22,193 nt of DNA from Actinomycetota bacterium (lineage in GTDB: Bacteria > Actinomycetota > Thermoleophilia > Gaiellales > F1-60-MAGs149), in contig CANKHS010000005.1 in assembly GCA_947481755.1 (NCBI GenBank), forward strand, positions 1 to 22,193, read 5' to 3'. The stretch's first letter is position 1. Every line of letters begins with the position of its first letter. Made by a program: the position numbers and the translations under genes. The notes beneath the pieces are model-generated. The model had not been told where the DNA came from. It worked only from the letters and a program-made list of their open reading frames with translations, and made no database searches. Below are positions 7,500 to 14,616 of this stretch, one piece after another.

Positions 7500-8954
7500 C
7501 TAGCGGACCCTGCCCGGCATCTCAATGCCAAACGAGGCCCACCGCGCATCGACCTGCGCCTTGATGTCTGCGGGGATTCGGTTGACTTCGGGCCAACCTC
7601 GCTCGTAGCCCTCGCCCTCCCACGTCGCCGTCGCGTCGAAGCCGATCTTGCCTCCGAGCGCCTTGATGCGAGCGGCATGGTCGAGCTGATCAATCGGGCC
7701 GTACGACATCAGAATGTCGTGGGCAGGATCGACGTTGGCGCCGAGTTGCCAGACGACCTCGGTGTAGTTGTGCACGTCGACCCACTCGTCGACCACGATC
7801 ACGGCCTTCGTCAACGACAACAGACCGGTACCCCAGATCGCGCTCATCACCTTCTGCGCATGTCCAGGGAAGCGCTTCTGGATCGACACGATCACGCAGT
7901 TATGGAACGTGCCCGCGTAGGGGATGTCGTAATCGACGACCTCGGGGAGCGTCACGCGCACGGCAGGGAGGAAGATCCGCTCAGTCGCCTTGCCGAGCCA
8001 GAGGTCCTCGCACGGCGGCGGACCGACCACGATCGACGGATAGATCGGATTGCGCCGCGACGTAATCGCCGTCACGTGCATGACCGGAAAGTCATCGACC
8101 GGCGTGTAGTAGCCGGTGTGGTCGCCAAACGGACCCTCCGGCTTCGTCTCGCCCCGTACGCAGTAGCCCTCAATGATGATCTCGGCGTTGGCCGGCACCT
8201 GGAGGTCGACGGTTTTGCACTGGACCAAATCGATTGGTTGATCTCGCAGCCAGCCGGCAATCATGTACTCGTCGATGTGCTTCGGCAGCGGCATCGAACC
8301 CGAGTAGGTCGTGATCGGATCGGTCCCGAGCGCGAGCGCAACTTCCATGCGCCCCTCGCCTTCGCGATGGTCGGCAGCACCGTCCTTATGCATCTGCCAG
8401 TGCAGGCCGAGCTCGTGCTTGCCGTGCTTCTGCAGGCGGTACATGCCCACGTTGCGACCGCCGGTGACGGGGTCCTTCGTGATCACATTCGCCAGCGTCA
8501 TGTAGGGGCCACCATCGTCGGGCCACTGGAACTGGATCGGCAGAAGATCGAGATCCGGCTCGGGCCAGACGACCTCTTGACAGGCACCAGAGCGCACGAC
8601 CTTCGGACGCGCATCGGCGACGCCCTTGAGACGACGCAGTGCCTGCACCTTGTCCTTGAGTCCGTCCGGCGGCTTGAGCTCGAGCAGTTCGCCGATCTCG
8701 TCACCAATCGAATCGAAATCGTCGCGACCGAGCGCAAGCAGCATTCGCCGCTCCGTGCCGAACTGGTTGATCAACAGCGGGATCTTCGACCCCTTGACGT
8801 TGCTGCACAAGATCGCCGGGCCACCGCCCTTGAGCACGCGATCGGCGATCTCCGTAATCTCGAGGTACGGGTCGACCTCTTGCGTGATCTCGACGAGTTC
8901 GCCCTCACGACGCAGCAGTTCGATCCAGGCGCGGAGATCCTTCGGGCCATTCAT
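7500..8954 (-). CDS. UbiD-family prenyl-FMN-dependent decarboxylase (probably MqnL role)
   Basis: UbiD enzymes reversibly decarboxylate aromatic or unsaturated acids with prenyl-FMN and a divalent metal. The 484-residue length is normal. The cofactor/metal region NVGMYRLQ lies at 168-175 and HWQMHKDGA at 185-193. The catalytic acidic region EGPFGDHTGYY starts at 273; E273 and D278, with R173, form the expected Arg-Glu-acid set. VGPPPCED at 310-317 is also typical. The genome neighbourhood (futalosine genes, UbiX-type partner) suggests it removes the carboxylate from prenylated 1,4-dihydroxy-6-naphthoate, as proposed for MqnL. Substrate is inferred from context and another aromatic acid cannot be excluded. 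The ATG overlaps the upstream gene by four bases. Confidence 0.9.
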   Translation of the reverse strand: MNGPKDLRAWIELLRREGELVEITQEVDPYLEITEIADRVLKGGGPAILCSNVKGSKIPLLINQFGTERRMLLALGRDDFDSIGDEIGELLELKPPDGLKDKVQALRRLKGVADARPKVVRSGACQEVVWPEPDLDLLPIQFQWPDDGGPYMTLANVITKDPVTGGRNVGMYRLQKHGKHELGLHWQMHKDGAADHREGEGRMEVALALGTDPITTYSGSMPLPKHIDEYMIAGWLRDQPIDLVQCKTVDLQVPANAEIIIEGYCVRGETKPEGPFGDHTGYYTPVDDFPVMHVTAITSRRNPIYPSIVVGPPPCEDLWLGKATERIFLPAVRVTLPEVVDYDIPYAGTFHNCVIVSIQKRFPGHAQKVMSAIWGTGLLSLTKAVIVVDEWVDVHNYTEVVWQLGANVDPAHDILMSYGPIDQLDHAARIKALGGKIGFDATATWEGEGYERGWPEVNRIPADIKAQVDARWASFGIEMPGRVR

Positions 8955-9499
8955 CGGGTATCCCCCATCAGGCGTCGGTGCTCCAGCAGCGGCGCTGCCG
9001 CATCCACGTCAGCGACCAGTGCACAGAGAATCGTGGGATCGCCGTTGCGCAGTGCTTCGCGTGCGTTGAAGAGCGCCTGATCGCGCGGACCGGCCAAGTG
9101 CCGTGCCGTCGCGAGCCACAACTCGGCGTCCACCACCGCTCCGCCCTCCGCCCGCAGATGGGCGGCCAAGGAGACGAGATCGGCCAGGGCAGCGATCGCC
9201 TCAACGTCCCCTGCTGCACAGACCTGCACGAGGCCCGTGGCGTAGAGGTAGTCGCCGAGCAGGAGTGCCTGCTCACGATCGGGTGCTGCAAAGGCGCGAC
9301 CGCGCGGGGCATGGTGCACGAGGTAGCCCTCGTAAATCGTCTCCACGCCGTCCGCAAAGGCGTCGCCGGCAATCGGCCCAAACAGGTCATCGCCATCGCG
9401 CTCCGACGGATCGAGCGCAGAGCGCGCCCAGACAGCACTGCTCAGCGCAGCCGTCTCGACGATGCGATCGACGCGCGACGAGGTCTCTACGCCAGCCAT
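8951..9499 (-). CDS. Uncharacterised alpha-helical protein resembling a degenerate prenyl-diphosphate synthase fragment
   Basis: No function is recognised with certainty for this 182-residue, alanine-rich, apparently soluble helical protein. Residues 59-119 resemble the first aspartate-rich region of isoprenyl diphosphate synthases. LVHH (60-63) sits where LVHDD occurs in the catalytic synthase of this window, and GDYLYATGL (82-90) matches its GDFLFARAF, followed by a similar helix ending in an RAEG/LSEG turn. The catalytic DDxxD is absent and no second Asp motif follows. The GDYL segment also recalls the small, non-catalytic HepS/HepPPS component 1 of Bacillus. It overlaps hemB by 13 bases and ubiD by four, so it is co-translated with both. 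A regulatory or heterodimer-partner role is a hypothesis only. Confidence 0.72.
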   Translation of the reverse strand: MAGVETSSRVDRIVETAALSSAVWARSALDPSERDGDDLFGPIAGDAFADGVETIYEGYLVHHAPRGRAFAAPDREQALLLGDYLYATGLVQVCAAGDVEAIAALADLVSLAAHLRAEGGAVVDAELWLATARHLAGPRDQALFNAREALRNGDPTILCALVADVDAAAPLLEHRRLMGDTR

Positions 9500-10461
9500 C
9501 GAGCAACGTCCAGGGCGCTATAGGTGATGACTGCGCGAGCACCTGCACGGCGGATCGCAAGCAGCGACTCCAACATTGCGGCATCGAACGCGAAAGCGCC
9601 GGCGTCAGCAGCGTGACGCAACATCGCGTACTCGCCCGACACCTGGTACGCGAGCACAGGCAGGTCGCTCTGCTGCGAGAGGTCAGAGATCACATCGAGA
9701 GCGGTAATTGCGGGCTTGACCATCAACATGTCTGCCCCCTCTTCTTCGTCGATCAGCCCCTCGCGGACGGCCTCGATCCGGTTGGCAGGATCGAGCTGGT
9801 GCGAGCGTCGATCACCAGCCGAAGGAGTCGAGTGCGCGGCATCGCGGAACGGACCGTAGAGGGCCGAGGCGAACTTCGAGGAGTAGGCCAGAATGCCAAC
9901 GGACTCGGCAAAGCCCTCCTCGTCAAGCGCATCGCGGATCACACCAATGCGACCATCGAACATGTCGGAGGGTGCGACGAGATCGGCGCCGGCGCGTGCG
10001 TGCGCAACGGCCGCACGACCAAGCGCTGGCAGCGAGGCGTCATTGAGGATCTCACCGTTCGGACCGACCAATCCACAGTGGCCGTGGCTCGTGTACTGAC
10101 AGAGGCAGACATCGGTAGCGATCACGAGGCCCGGCGCTGCCGAACGGATCGCCCGCACCGCCGTTGGTGTGGGACCGTCGGGATCCCAGGCAGACGTGCC
10201 TTCAGCGTCCTTGTCTTCGGGGAGGCCAAACAGCAACACTCCACTGACCCCAAGCGCCGCCGCCTCGACGGCGAGCTCGGCTGCCAGATCTGGCGTCACG
10301 CGATCGACACCGGGCAACGCGCCGATCGGGTCTCGCCGCCCCTCACCCGGCACCACGAACATCGGCAGAATCAGCTGCGCGGGTGTCAGCGTGGTTTCGC
10401 GCAGCATGGCGCGGAGCCCAGGCGTACGGCGATTACGGCGTGGTCGACTCTCAGGGAACAC
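9487..10461 (-). CDS. hemB: Delta-aminolevulinic acid dehydratase (porphobilinogen synthase)
   Basis: HemB condenses two 5-aminolevulinate molecules to porphobilinogen for heme synthesis in the cytoplasm. The 324-residue length is typical. The two active-site lysines are K196 (AYSSKFASALYGPFRDA) and K249 (MLMVKPA). The zinc-type metal site is present as C119, C121 and C129 (DVCLCQYTSHGHCG), so this is a zinc-dependent form. The start is GTG 10461; no ribosome site precedes it, but a TACCCT -10-like hexamer ends six bases before it, suggesting leaderless translation. A later ATG exists at residue 19 (MLRETTLTP) but would remove conserved N-terminal arm residues such as RPRRNRRTPGLR. It heads the run to ubiD and supplies heme for the cytochromes nearby. 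Confidence 0.96.
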   Translation of the reverse strand: MFPESRPRRNRRTPGLRAMLRETTLTPAQLILPMFVVPGEGRRDPIGALPGVDRVTPDLAAELAVEAAALGVSGVLLFGLPEDKDAEGTSAWDPDGPTPTAVRAIRSAAPGLVIATDVCLCQYTSHGHCGLVGPNGEILNDASLPALGRAAVAHARAGADLVAPSDMFDGRIGVIRDALDEEGFAESVGILAYSSKFASALYGPFRDAAHSTPSAGDRRSHQLDPANRIEAVREGLIDEEEGADMLMVKPAITALDVISDLSQQSDLPVLAYQVSGEYAMLRHAADAGAFAFDAAMLESLLAIRRAGARAVITYSALDVARWLA

Positions 10462-10467
10462 GCTGGA

Positions 10468-10473
10468 AGGGTA
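10468..10473 (-). promoter_or_regulatory. -10 element for leaderless hemB
   Basis: TACCCT (TANNNT type) reads toward hemB and ends exactly six bases before the GTG start. Transcription would begin at or next to the start codon. The -35 region is GC-rich with no match to TTGACA. Confidence 0.5.
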
Positions 10474-10502
10474 GGCGAGGTGGGCGTGCTCCCGCGCCTA
10501 CC
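10470..10502 (-). other. Hairpin between the pseudokinase gene and hemB
   Basis: GGTAGGCG (10470-10477) and CGCCTACC (10495-10502) form an 8-base-pair stem, with an inner GGG/CCC pair in the loop. It lies after the pseudokinase stop and overlaps the proposed hemB -10 element. No U-run follows, so it may be a weak terminator, or an operator-like palindrome. Confidence 0.4.
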
Positions 10503-10578
10503 GCTCAGCGACACAGAAGACAGTCCGTCATAGGCACAGCCGATAGGCGAACCGACGGGGCTACTGGCGGTCGGACGC

Positions 10579-11697
10579 CTAGTTGATCTGGAGTGTCGCC
10601 TCAGGTGCGGTCAGCGTCGCCGTGGTCACGGGAGCCGTATCCGTCACCGCAGGAACCGAGGCCGTCGTATCCGTAAAGACCTGGAAGGTATCGATCGGAG
10701 CGGTATCCGTCACGCCCGTGTCGGTGACGACACCCGGCAAGGGCAGCGTGTCGCCCGTTACCGTCAACGTCAGCGAATCCGCAGCAGGCAACGTAAAGGT
10801 CGGGATTCCCGTGTCGCTGCCCGAGCTGGACGACGAATCGTTGTTCAGCAGACCTCCGCCGTTGATGGCGGCGACAGCCAACACAATCGCCAAGAGTGCG
10901 ATACCGCCGACGATCGCGGCAAGGCCGGCATCCGAGATACCGCGGCGCGGCGTCATCGGAAGCGGGGGCTGCACGACCGGTGCGGGCATCAGGTCGATCG
11001 GCAATTCCACCCCGGCCATCACGCGCAGCCGTTCCGCAACGAGAGCGGCGGGCGGCGGCGGGCGGCGGGCGTCGTCGGAGAGCAGCGCGAGAATCAGACC
11101 ATTGAGCGCAGGTGCGATGTCGGACGCGAGACTGGCGGGCGAGGCTGGCGGCTGTGTCGCCTCGCGACCAGTCACCAACAGGTAGAGGATCGCGCCGAGC
11201 GCACGCAGGTCAGCAGAGGCCGTCGGGGCGGGAGCGCCCGTCGAGATCGCCATCGCCATCCCGAGACCGGCTCCCATCACGACAGGTCGTCCCGAGGCAT
11301 CCAACACGACCGCGTCGGGCGCCAGCCCACCGTGGGTCAGACCAGCAGCATGAAGTGCCGCGAGTGCGTCGGCAACGTCCGCGACAACCAACACTGCGCT
11401 GGCCTGCGGCAGCATCACCGCGCCACTCAACAGTGGACCATCGGCCTGAGCCTCAACGTGGACAAGCGTGTCGTCATCGAGACGAACCACGTCGAGCACG
11501 GGCGCGAGGCTGGACTGACGGGTTGCCTTGACTGCCTCAAGGAGACGTTCGACCGACGCGGCCTGCGCTCCACCCGCGATGCGGGCGACGGCGACGCGGT
11601 GGTCGGCGACCTGGTCTACCGCAAGCTCGCGCGCCACGCCACCAAGGGCTGGCAACGGGGCGACAGGGCGGTAGCGTCCGGCGATGGGTTCAGTCAT
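10579..11697 (-). CDS. Membrane-anchored protein kinase-like pseudokinase
   Basis: This 372-residue protein has a cytoplasmic Ser/Thr-kinase-like domain (about 8-230), one membrane helix (258-280) and a Ser/Thr/Asp-rich extracytoplasmic tail with repeated TDT units. Kinase fold landmarks persist, such as LHAAGLTHGGLAPDAVVLD in the catalytic-loop position and DLRALGAILYLLVTG at 163-177. The chemistry is lost: the VAVK lysine is R39, the HRD motif is H122-G123-G124, and DFG is G142-A143-G144. The glycine loop is also eroded. It is most likely a scaffold or sensor rather than an enzyme. The ATG at 11697 has no ribosome site. It is divergent from moeA and upstream of hemB. The ligand or partner is unknown. 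Confidence 0.85.
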   Translation of the reverse strand: MTEPIAGRYRPVAPLPALGGVARELAVDQVADHRVAVARIAGGAQAASVERLLEAVKATRQSSLAPVLDVVRLDDDTLVHVEAQADGPLLSGAVMLPQASAVLVVADVADALAALHAAGLTHGGLAPDAVVLDASGRPVVMGAGLGMAMAISTGAPAPTASADLRALGAILYLLVTGREATQPPASPASLASDIAPALNGLILALLSDDARRPPPPAALVAERLRVMAGVELPIDLMPAPVVQPPLPMTPRRGISDAGLAAIVGGIALLAIVLAVAAINGGGLLNNDSSSSSGSDTGIPTFTLPAADSLTLTVTGDTLPLPGVVTDTGVTDTAPIDTFQVFTDTTASVPAVTDTAPVTTATLTAPEATLQIN

Positions 11698-11738
11698 TGT
11701 CGAGTTTCGGTCAGGCCGTTAGGCACGAGCACCATCGC

Positions 11739-11748
11739 TGTATACCAT
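11739..11748. promoter_or_regulatory. Candidate divergent -10 region between the pseudokinase gene and moeA
   Basis: The only AT-rich patch of the 86-base divergent gap reads TGTATACCAT. It offers TACCAT toward moeA and TATACA toward the pseudokinase gene. No convincing -35 is seen for either direction. An alternative TAACTT (11768-11773) lies ten bases before the moeA ATG. Confidence 0.3.
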
Positions 11749-11783
11749 GATCGACGAGCAAGACTCGTAACTTTCACCGAAAC

Positions 11784-12977
11784 ATGACCACTGAACTCCC
11801 ACACGAACGCGTGCCCGTCGACGAGGCTCGGGCGCGCGTGATTGCGGCTGTGCGGCTGCTCGACACAGAATCGGTAGGGCTTGCAGAGCTCGCGGGGCGC
11901 ACGGTTGGAGAAGCGGTCGTGGCGCCACACAGCCTTCCCACGCACGCCAATTCGGCGATGGATGGGTACGCCGTCGAGGCAGGATCGGCCGGACCGTGGC
12001 CGATCTCCGCGCAGATTCTGGCGGGCGACAACCCCGCTCCGCTCGTCCCGAATTCGGCAGCAGCGATTGCCACGGGTGGCGTGTTGCCTGACGGTGCCGA
12101 TGCCGTCGTCCCGATCGAACGCGTTGAGGTCGTCGACGGTGTGGTGACGGCCACGGAGTCGATCGCGAGCGGCGACTTCGTGCGACACGTGGGTGCCGAC
12201 GTGCAGGCCGGGGACGTCGTCCTCCACCCAGGTACCAGATTGACACCGCTCGCCACCTCGGCCGTTGCCGGCCTTGGTCTCACGAGCGTGGCCTGTATTC
12301 GTCGCCCCCGCGTCGTCGTCTTAACAACCGGCGACGAGCTTGTTCCGCCCGGAGTCCCTCTTGAGCGCGGCCAGATTCACGAATCAAACTCCGTACTTGT
12401 TGGTGCCACACTCGCCGCGGCCGGCTGCGAGATCGTTCGCATCGCCAACGTTCCGGATACGGCCGAGGCGACCCGGACCGCATTTGCAGCCGCACTGGCC
12501 GACGCCGACCTCGTCGTCTCGACCGGTGGCGTTTCCGTCGGTCCACGAGACCACGTCAAGCCCGCGCTGCACGAGCTCGGGGTGACCGAACTCTTCTGGC
12601 GGATCGCAACCCAGCCCGGCCAGCCCGTCTGGTGTGGCTCTGCACCCGATGGCACGCTTGTCACGGGCCTCCCCGGCAACCCGCTCTCGTGCCTCGTCGG
12701 ACTCCACCTCCTACTGATACCGGCAGTTCGGGCCATGACCGGAAGCGACCCCGTGCCCATCACCGTCCGCGCCGAACTGGCCGCGCCGATCGCCCAACTC
12801 CCGGCCCGTCTGCGCGCAATTCCGATGCTCCTCCAGGCCGGCCGCCTCGAAGAACTCGGTGCGGGCGCCTCGCACCAACTGTCGCGGGCAGCGCGCGCGA
12901 ACGCACTCGCCTTGATCCCAACCGGTACGGGCGAACTCCCGGCCGGCACGATCGTCGACGCCGTCCCGTTGGCCTAG
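11784..12977 (+). CDS. moeA: Molybdopterin molybdenumtransferase MoeA
   Basis: MoeA inserts molybdate into adenylylated molybdopterin to finish the molybdenum cofactor. The 397-residue protein has the family's layout: HANSAMDGYAV at 54-64 in domain III, the MPT-binding region with TTGDELVPPG near 178 and HESNSVLVG just after, STGGVSVGPRDHVK near 235-250, and GLPGNPLSCLVG near 290, followed by the C-terminal beta domain. The ATG lacks a Shine-Dalgarno sequence. No other molybdenum cofactor gene or molybdoenzyme is present nearby, so it stands alone between the divergent pseudokinase gene and fumC. Assignment is firm; some relatives act in gephyrin-like fusions, but this one is single-function. 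Confidence 0.95.
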   Translation: MTTELPHERVPVDEARARVIAAVRLLDTESVGLAELAGRTVGEAVVAPHSLPTHANSAMDGYAVEAGSAGPWPISAQILAGDNPAPLVPNSAAAIATGGVLPDGADAVVPIERVEVVDGVVTATESIASGDFVRHVGADVQAGDVVLHPGTRLTPLATSAVAGLGLTSVACIRRPRVVVLTTGDELVPPGVPLERGQIHESNSVLVGATLAAAGCEIVRIANVPDTAEATRTAFAAALADADLVVSTGGVSVGPRDHVKPALHELGVTELFWRIATQPGQPVWCGSAPDGTLVTGLPGNPLSCLVGLHLLLIPAVRAMTGSDPVPITVRAELAAPIAQLPARLRAIPMLLQAGRLEELGAGASHQLSRAARANALALIPTGTGELPAGTIVDAVPLA

Positions 12978-13002
12978 TCCTGCGGTCCGCGGGGGGAGCC
13001 GC

Positions 13003-13030
13003 CTGACACGGGCGCGCATCGCGCTACGGT
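13003..13030 (+). promoter_or_regulatory. Promoter of fumC (sigma-70 type)
   Basis: CTGACA (13003-13008, five of six matches to TTGACA) and TACGGT (13025-13030, TANNNT type) are separated by 16 bases. They lie in the 85-base gap between moeA and fumC. Predicted start of transcription is near 13037, leaving a leader that holds the fumC ribosome site. Confidence 0.6.
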
Positions 13031-13051
13031 GCCAACGCAGATCCGAATCTA

Positions 13052-13056
13052 AGAGG
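13052..13056 (+). promoter_or_regulatory. Ribosome binding site of fumC
   Basis: AGAGG lies six bases before the ATG at 13063. fumC is one of the few genes here with a conventional leader and ribosome site. Confidence 0.6.
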
Positions 13057-13062
13057 CAGGCC

Positions 13063-14460
13063 ATGACGGAGTATCGAGTCGAGACAGACAGCATGGGCGA
13101 GGTCAACGTGCCCACCGACCGCTATTGGGGCGCGCAGACCGAGCGGTCGATCGACAACTTTCAGATCGGTATCGGGACGTACCACTGGGACCGTCCGATC
13201 ATTCGTGCGCTCGGTGTGCTGAAGAAGTCGGCCGCACGTGCCAACAAGGATCTTGACCAGTTGCCACCCGACGTTGCCGACATGGTGATCGCGGCCGCCG
13301 ATGAGGTTATCTCCGGCAAGCTCGACGATCACTTCCCACTCGTCGTGTGGCAGACCGGCTCGGGCACGCAGTCGAACATGAACGTCAACGAGGTCATCTC
13401 GAACCGCGCGATCGAAGTTGCGGGCGGCGTGATGGGCTCCAAGACTCCTGTGCATCCGAACGACCACGTCAACCGCGGCCAATCGTCGAATGACACCTTC
13501 CCGACCGCCATGCATATCGCCGCGGTTGAGGTGCTCGACCAGGTGCTGATCCCGAGCGTCACGCTGCTGCGCGACACGCTCGACGCGAAGGCCAAGGAAT
13601 ACGCGGACGTCGTCAAGATCGGCCGCACGCACCTGCAGGACGCAACGCCAGTCACGCTCGGCCAGGAGATCTCGGCCTGGGTCTCCCAGATCGACGATGC
13701 CCTCGCCACCGTCCGCCGCGCCATTGATGGCCTGCTCGAGTTGGCCATCGGCGGTACTGCCGTCGGCACGGGACTCAACGCGCATCCGAAGTTTGGCGAT
13801 CTCGCCGCCAAGTACATGGGTGAGGAGACGGGCTACGCGTTCTACTCGGCCGAGAACAAGTTCAAGGCCCTGTCGTCGCACGATGCGATGGTCAACGCCT
13901 CGGCAGCCGAGCGCACCCTTGCGGGTGCGTTGATGAAGATGGCGAACGACGTTCGTCGTCTCGCCTCCGGCCCCCGCGCTGGCATCGGTGAGATCTCGAT
14001 TCCCGAGAACGAGCCGGGCTCGTCGATCATGCCGGGCAAGGTCAACCCGACGCAGTGCGAGGCGCTGACGATGGTCTGCGTGCAGGTGTTCGGTAACGAC
14101 GCCGCCGTCGCCTTCGCCGGCACGCAGGGCGACTACCAGCTGAACGTCTACAAGCCGGTGATGGTCTGGAACGTGATCGAGTCGGCCGAGCTGATCGCCG
14201 CAGCCTGCAAATCGTTTAACGACCGCTGCGCCGTCGGTATCGAGCCGAACTTGGAGACGTTGGAGCGCAACCTCAACGCGTCGCTGATGCTCGTGACCGC
14301 TCTCAACACGCACATTGGCTACGAGAACGCCGCCAAGATCGCGAAGAAGGCGCACCACGATGGCACGACCTTGATCGAGGCCGCCACGGCACTCGAATTG
14401 GTTACGCCCGAGCAATACGCCGAGTGGGTCATCCCTGTCGACATGACGCATCCGCTGTAG
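13063..14460 (+). CDS. fumC: Fumarate hydratase class II
   Basis: FumC interconverts fumarate and malate in the citric acid cycle; it is the oxygen-stable, iron-free homotetrameric type. The 465-residue length is typical. Conserved regions include DRYWGAQTERS at 19-29, GSGTQSNMNVNE at 99-110, the active-site TH pair at 189-190 (GRTHLQDATP), and the signature loop GSSIMPGKVNP at 319-329 with the catalytic serine. The ATG follows a clear promoter and ribosome site. The stop codon is immediately followed by a two-unit inverted repeat (14460-14562). Aspartase and other superfamily members are less likely because the N-terminal GEVNVP and WGAQT segments fit fumarase. Codon use is strongly GC-biased and the gene looks highly expressed. 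Confidence 0.96.
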   Translation: MTEYRVETDSMGEVNVPTDRYWGAQTERSIDNFQIGIGTYHWDRPIIRALGVLKKSAARANKDLDQLPPDVADMVIAAADEVISGKLDDHFPLVVWQTGSGTQSNMNVNEVISNRAIEVAGGVMGSKTPVHPNDHVNRGQSSNDTFPTAMHIAAVEVLDQVLIPSVTLLRDTLDAKAKEYADVVKIGRTHLQDATPVTLGQEISAWVSQIDDALATVRRAIDGLLELAIGGTAVGTGLNAHPKFGDLAAKYMGEETGYAFYSAENKFKALSSHDAMVNASAAERTLAGALMKMANDVRRLASGPRAGIGEISIPENEPGSSIMPGKVNPTQCEALTMVCVQVFGNDAAVAFAGTQGDYQLNVYKPVMVWNVIESAELIAAACKSFNDRCAVGIEPNLETLERNLNASLMLVTALNTHIGYENAAKIAKKAHHDGTTLIEAATALELVTPEQYAEWVIPVDMTHPL

Positions 14461-14562
14461 GTCGATGTCCGGAAGGGGTCAGGCCCGATCTGGACATTTG
14501 ATGGCGAGCAAGCTCACCTATCAAGTGTCCAGATCGGGCCTGACCCCTTCCGGACATCGACC
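14460..14562. repeat. Long composite inverted repeat after fumC
   Basis: Arms 14460-14501 and 14521-14562 are inverted copies matching at 41 of 42 bases, with a spacer of about 19 bases. Each arm contains a 31-base unit (14466-14496 and 14526-14556) bounded by TGTCC and GGACA, so each unit is itself a partial palindrome, with GGGGTCAGGCCC inside. It starts at the last base of the fumC stop and lies between convergent genes. It could act as a bidirectional terminator and resembles REP/BIME-type elements; no transposase gene is beside it. Confidence 0.9.
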
Positions 14563-14616
14563 AACCGGCAGCCTCGCAGACAAACCATCCAGCTCACAAA
14601 AACCGAGGCAGAAGAC

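Noticed and set aside
6295..7503. 402-codon plus-strand open frame crossing qcrA and msrB
   Set aside because: It runs through two well-recognised genes and their intergenic gap and shows no domain.
7677..9080. 467-codon plus-strand open frame opposite ubiD
   Set aside because: The UbiD motifs on the minus strand are unambiguous, and the opposing translation has the Arg/Asp/His-rich composition of an antisense shadow.
9103..10533. 476-codon plus-strand open frame opposite hemB
   Set aside because: HemB is complete on the minus strand; the plus frame begins with low-complexity Arg/Pro sequence and shows no domain.
13024..14451. 475-codon open frame on the minus strand opposite fumC
   Set aside because: It is the antisense shadow of a clear fumarase; the translation is Arg/His/Val-rich, matches no family, and arises from GC-biased third positions.
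14563..14616. Terminator for the membrane peptidase-like gene using the TTTTT run at about 14598-14602 (minus)
   Set aside because: The only stem nearby (GCCTCG at 14571-14576 with CGAGGC at 14604-14609) encloses the T-run in a 27-base loop, so it is not in terminator order.
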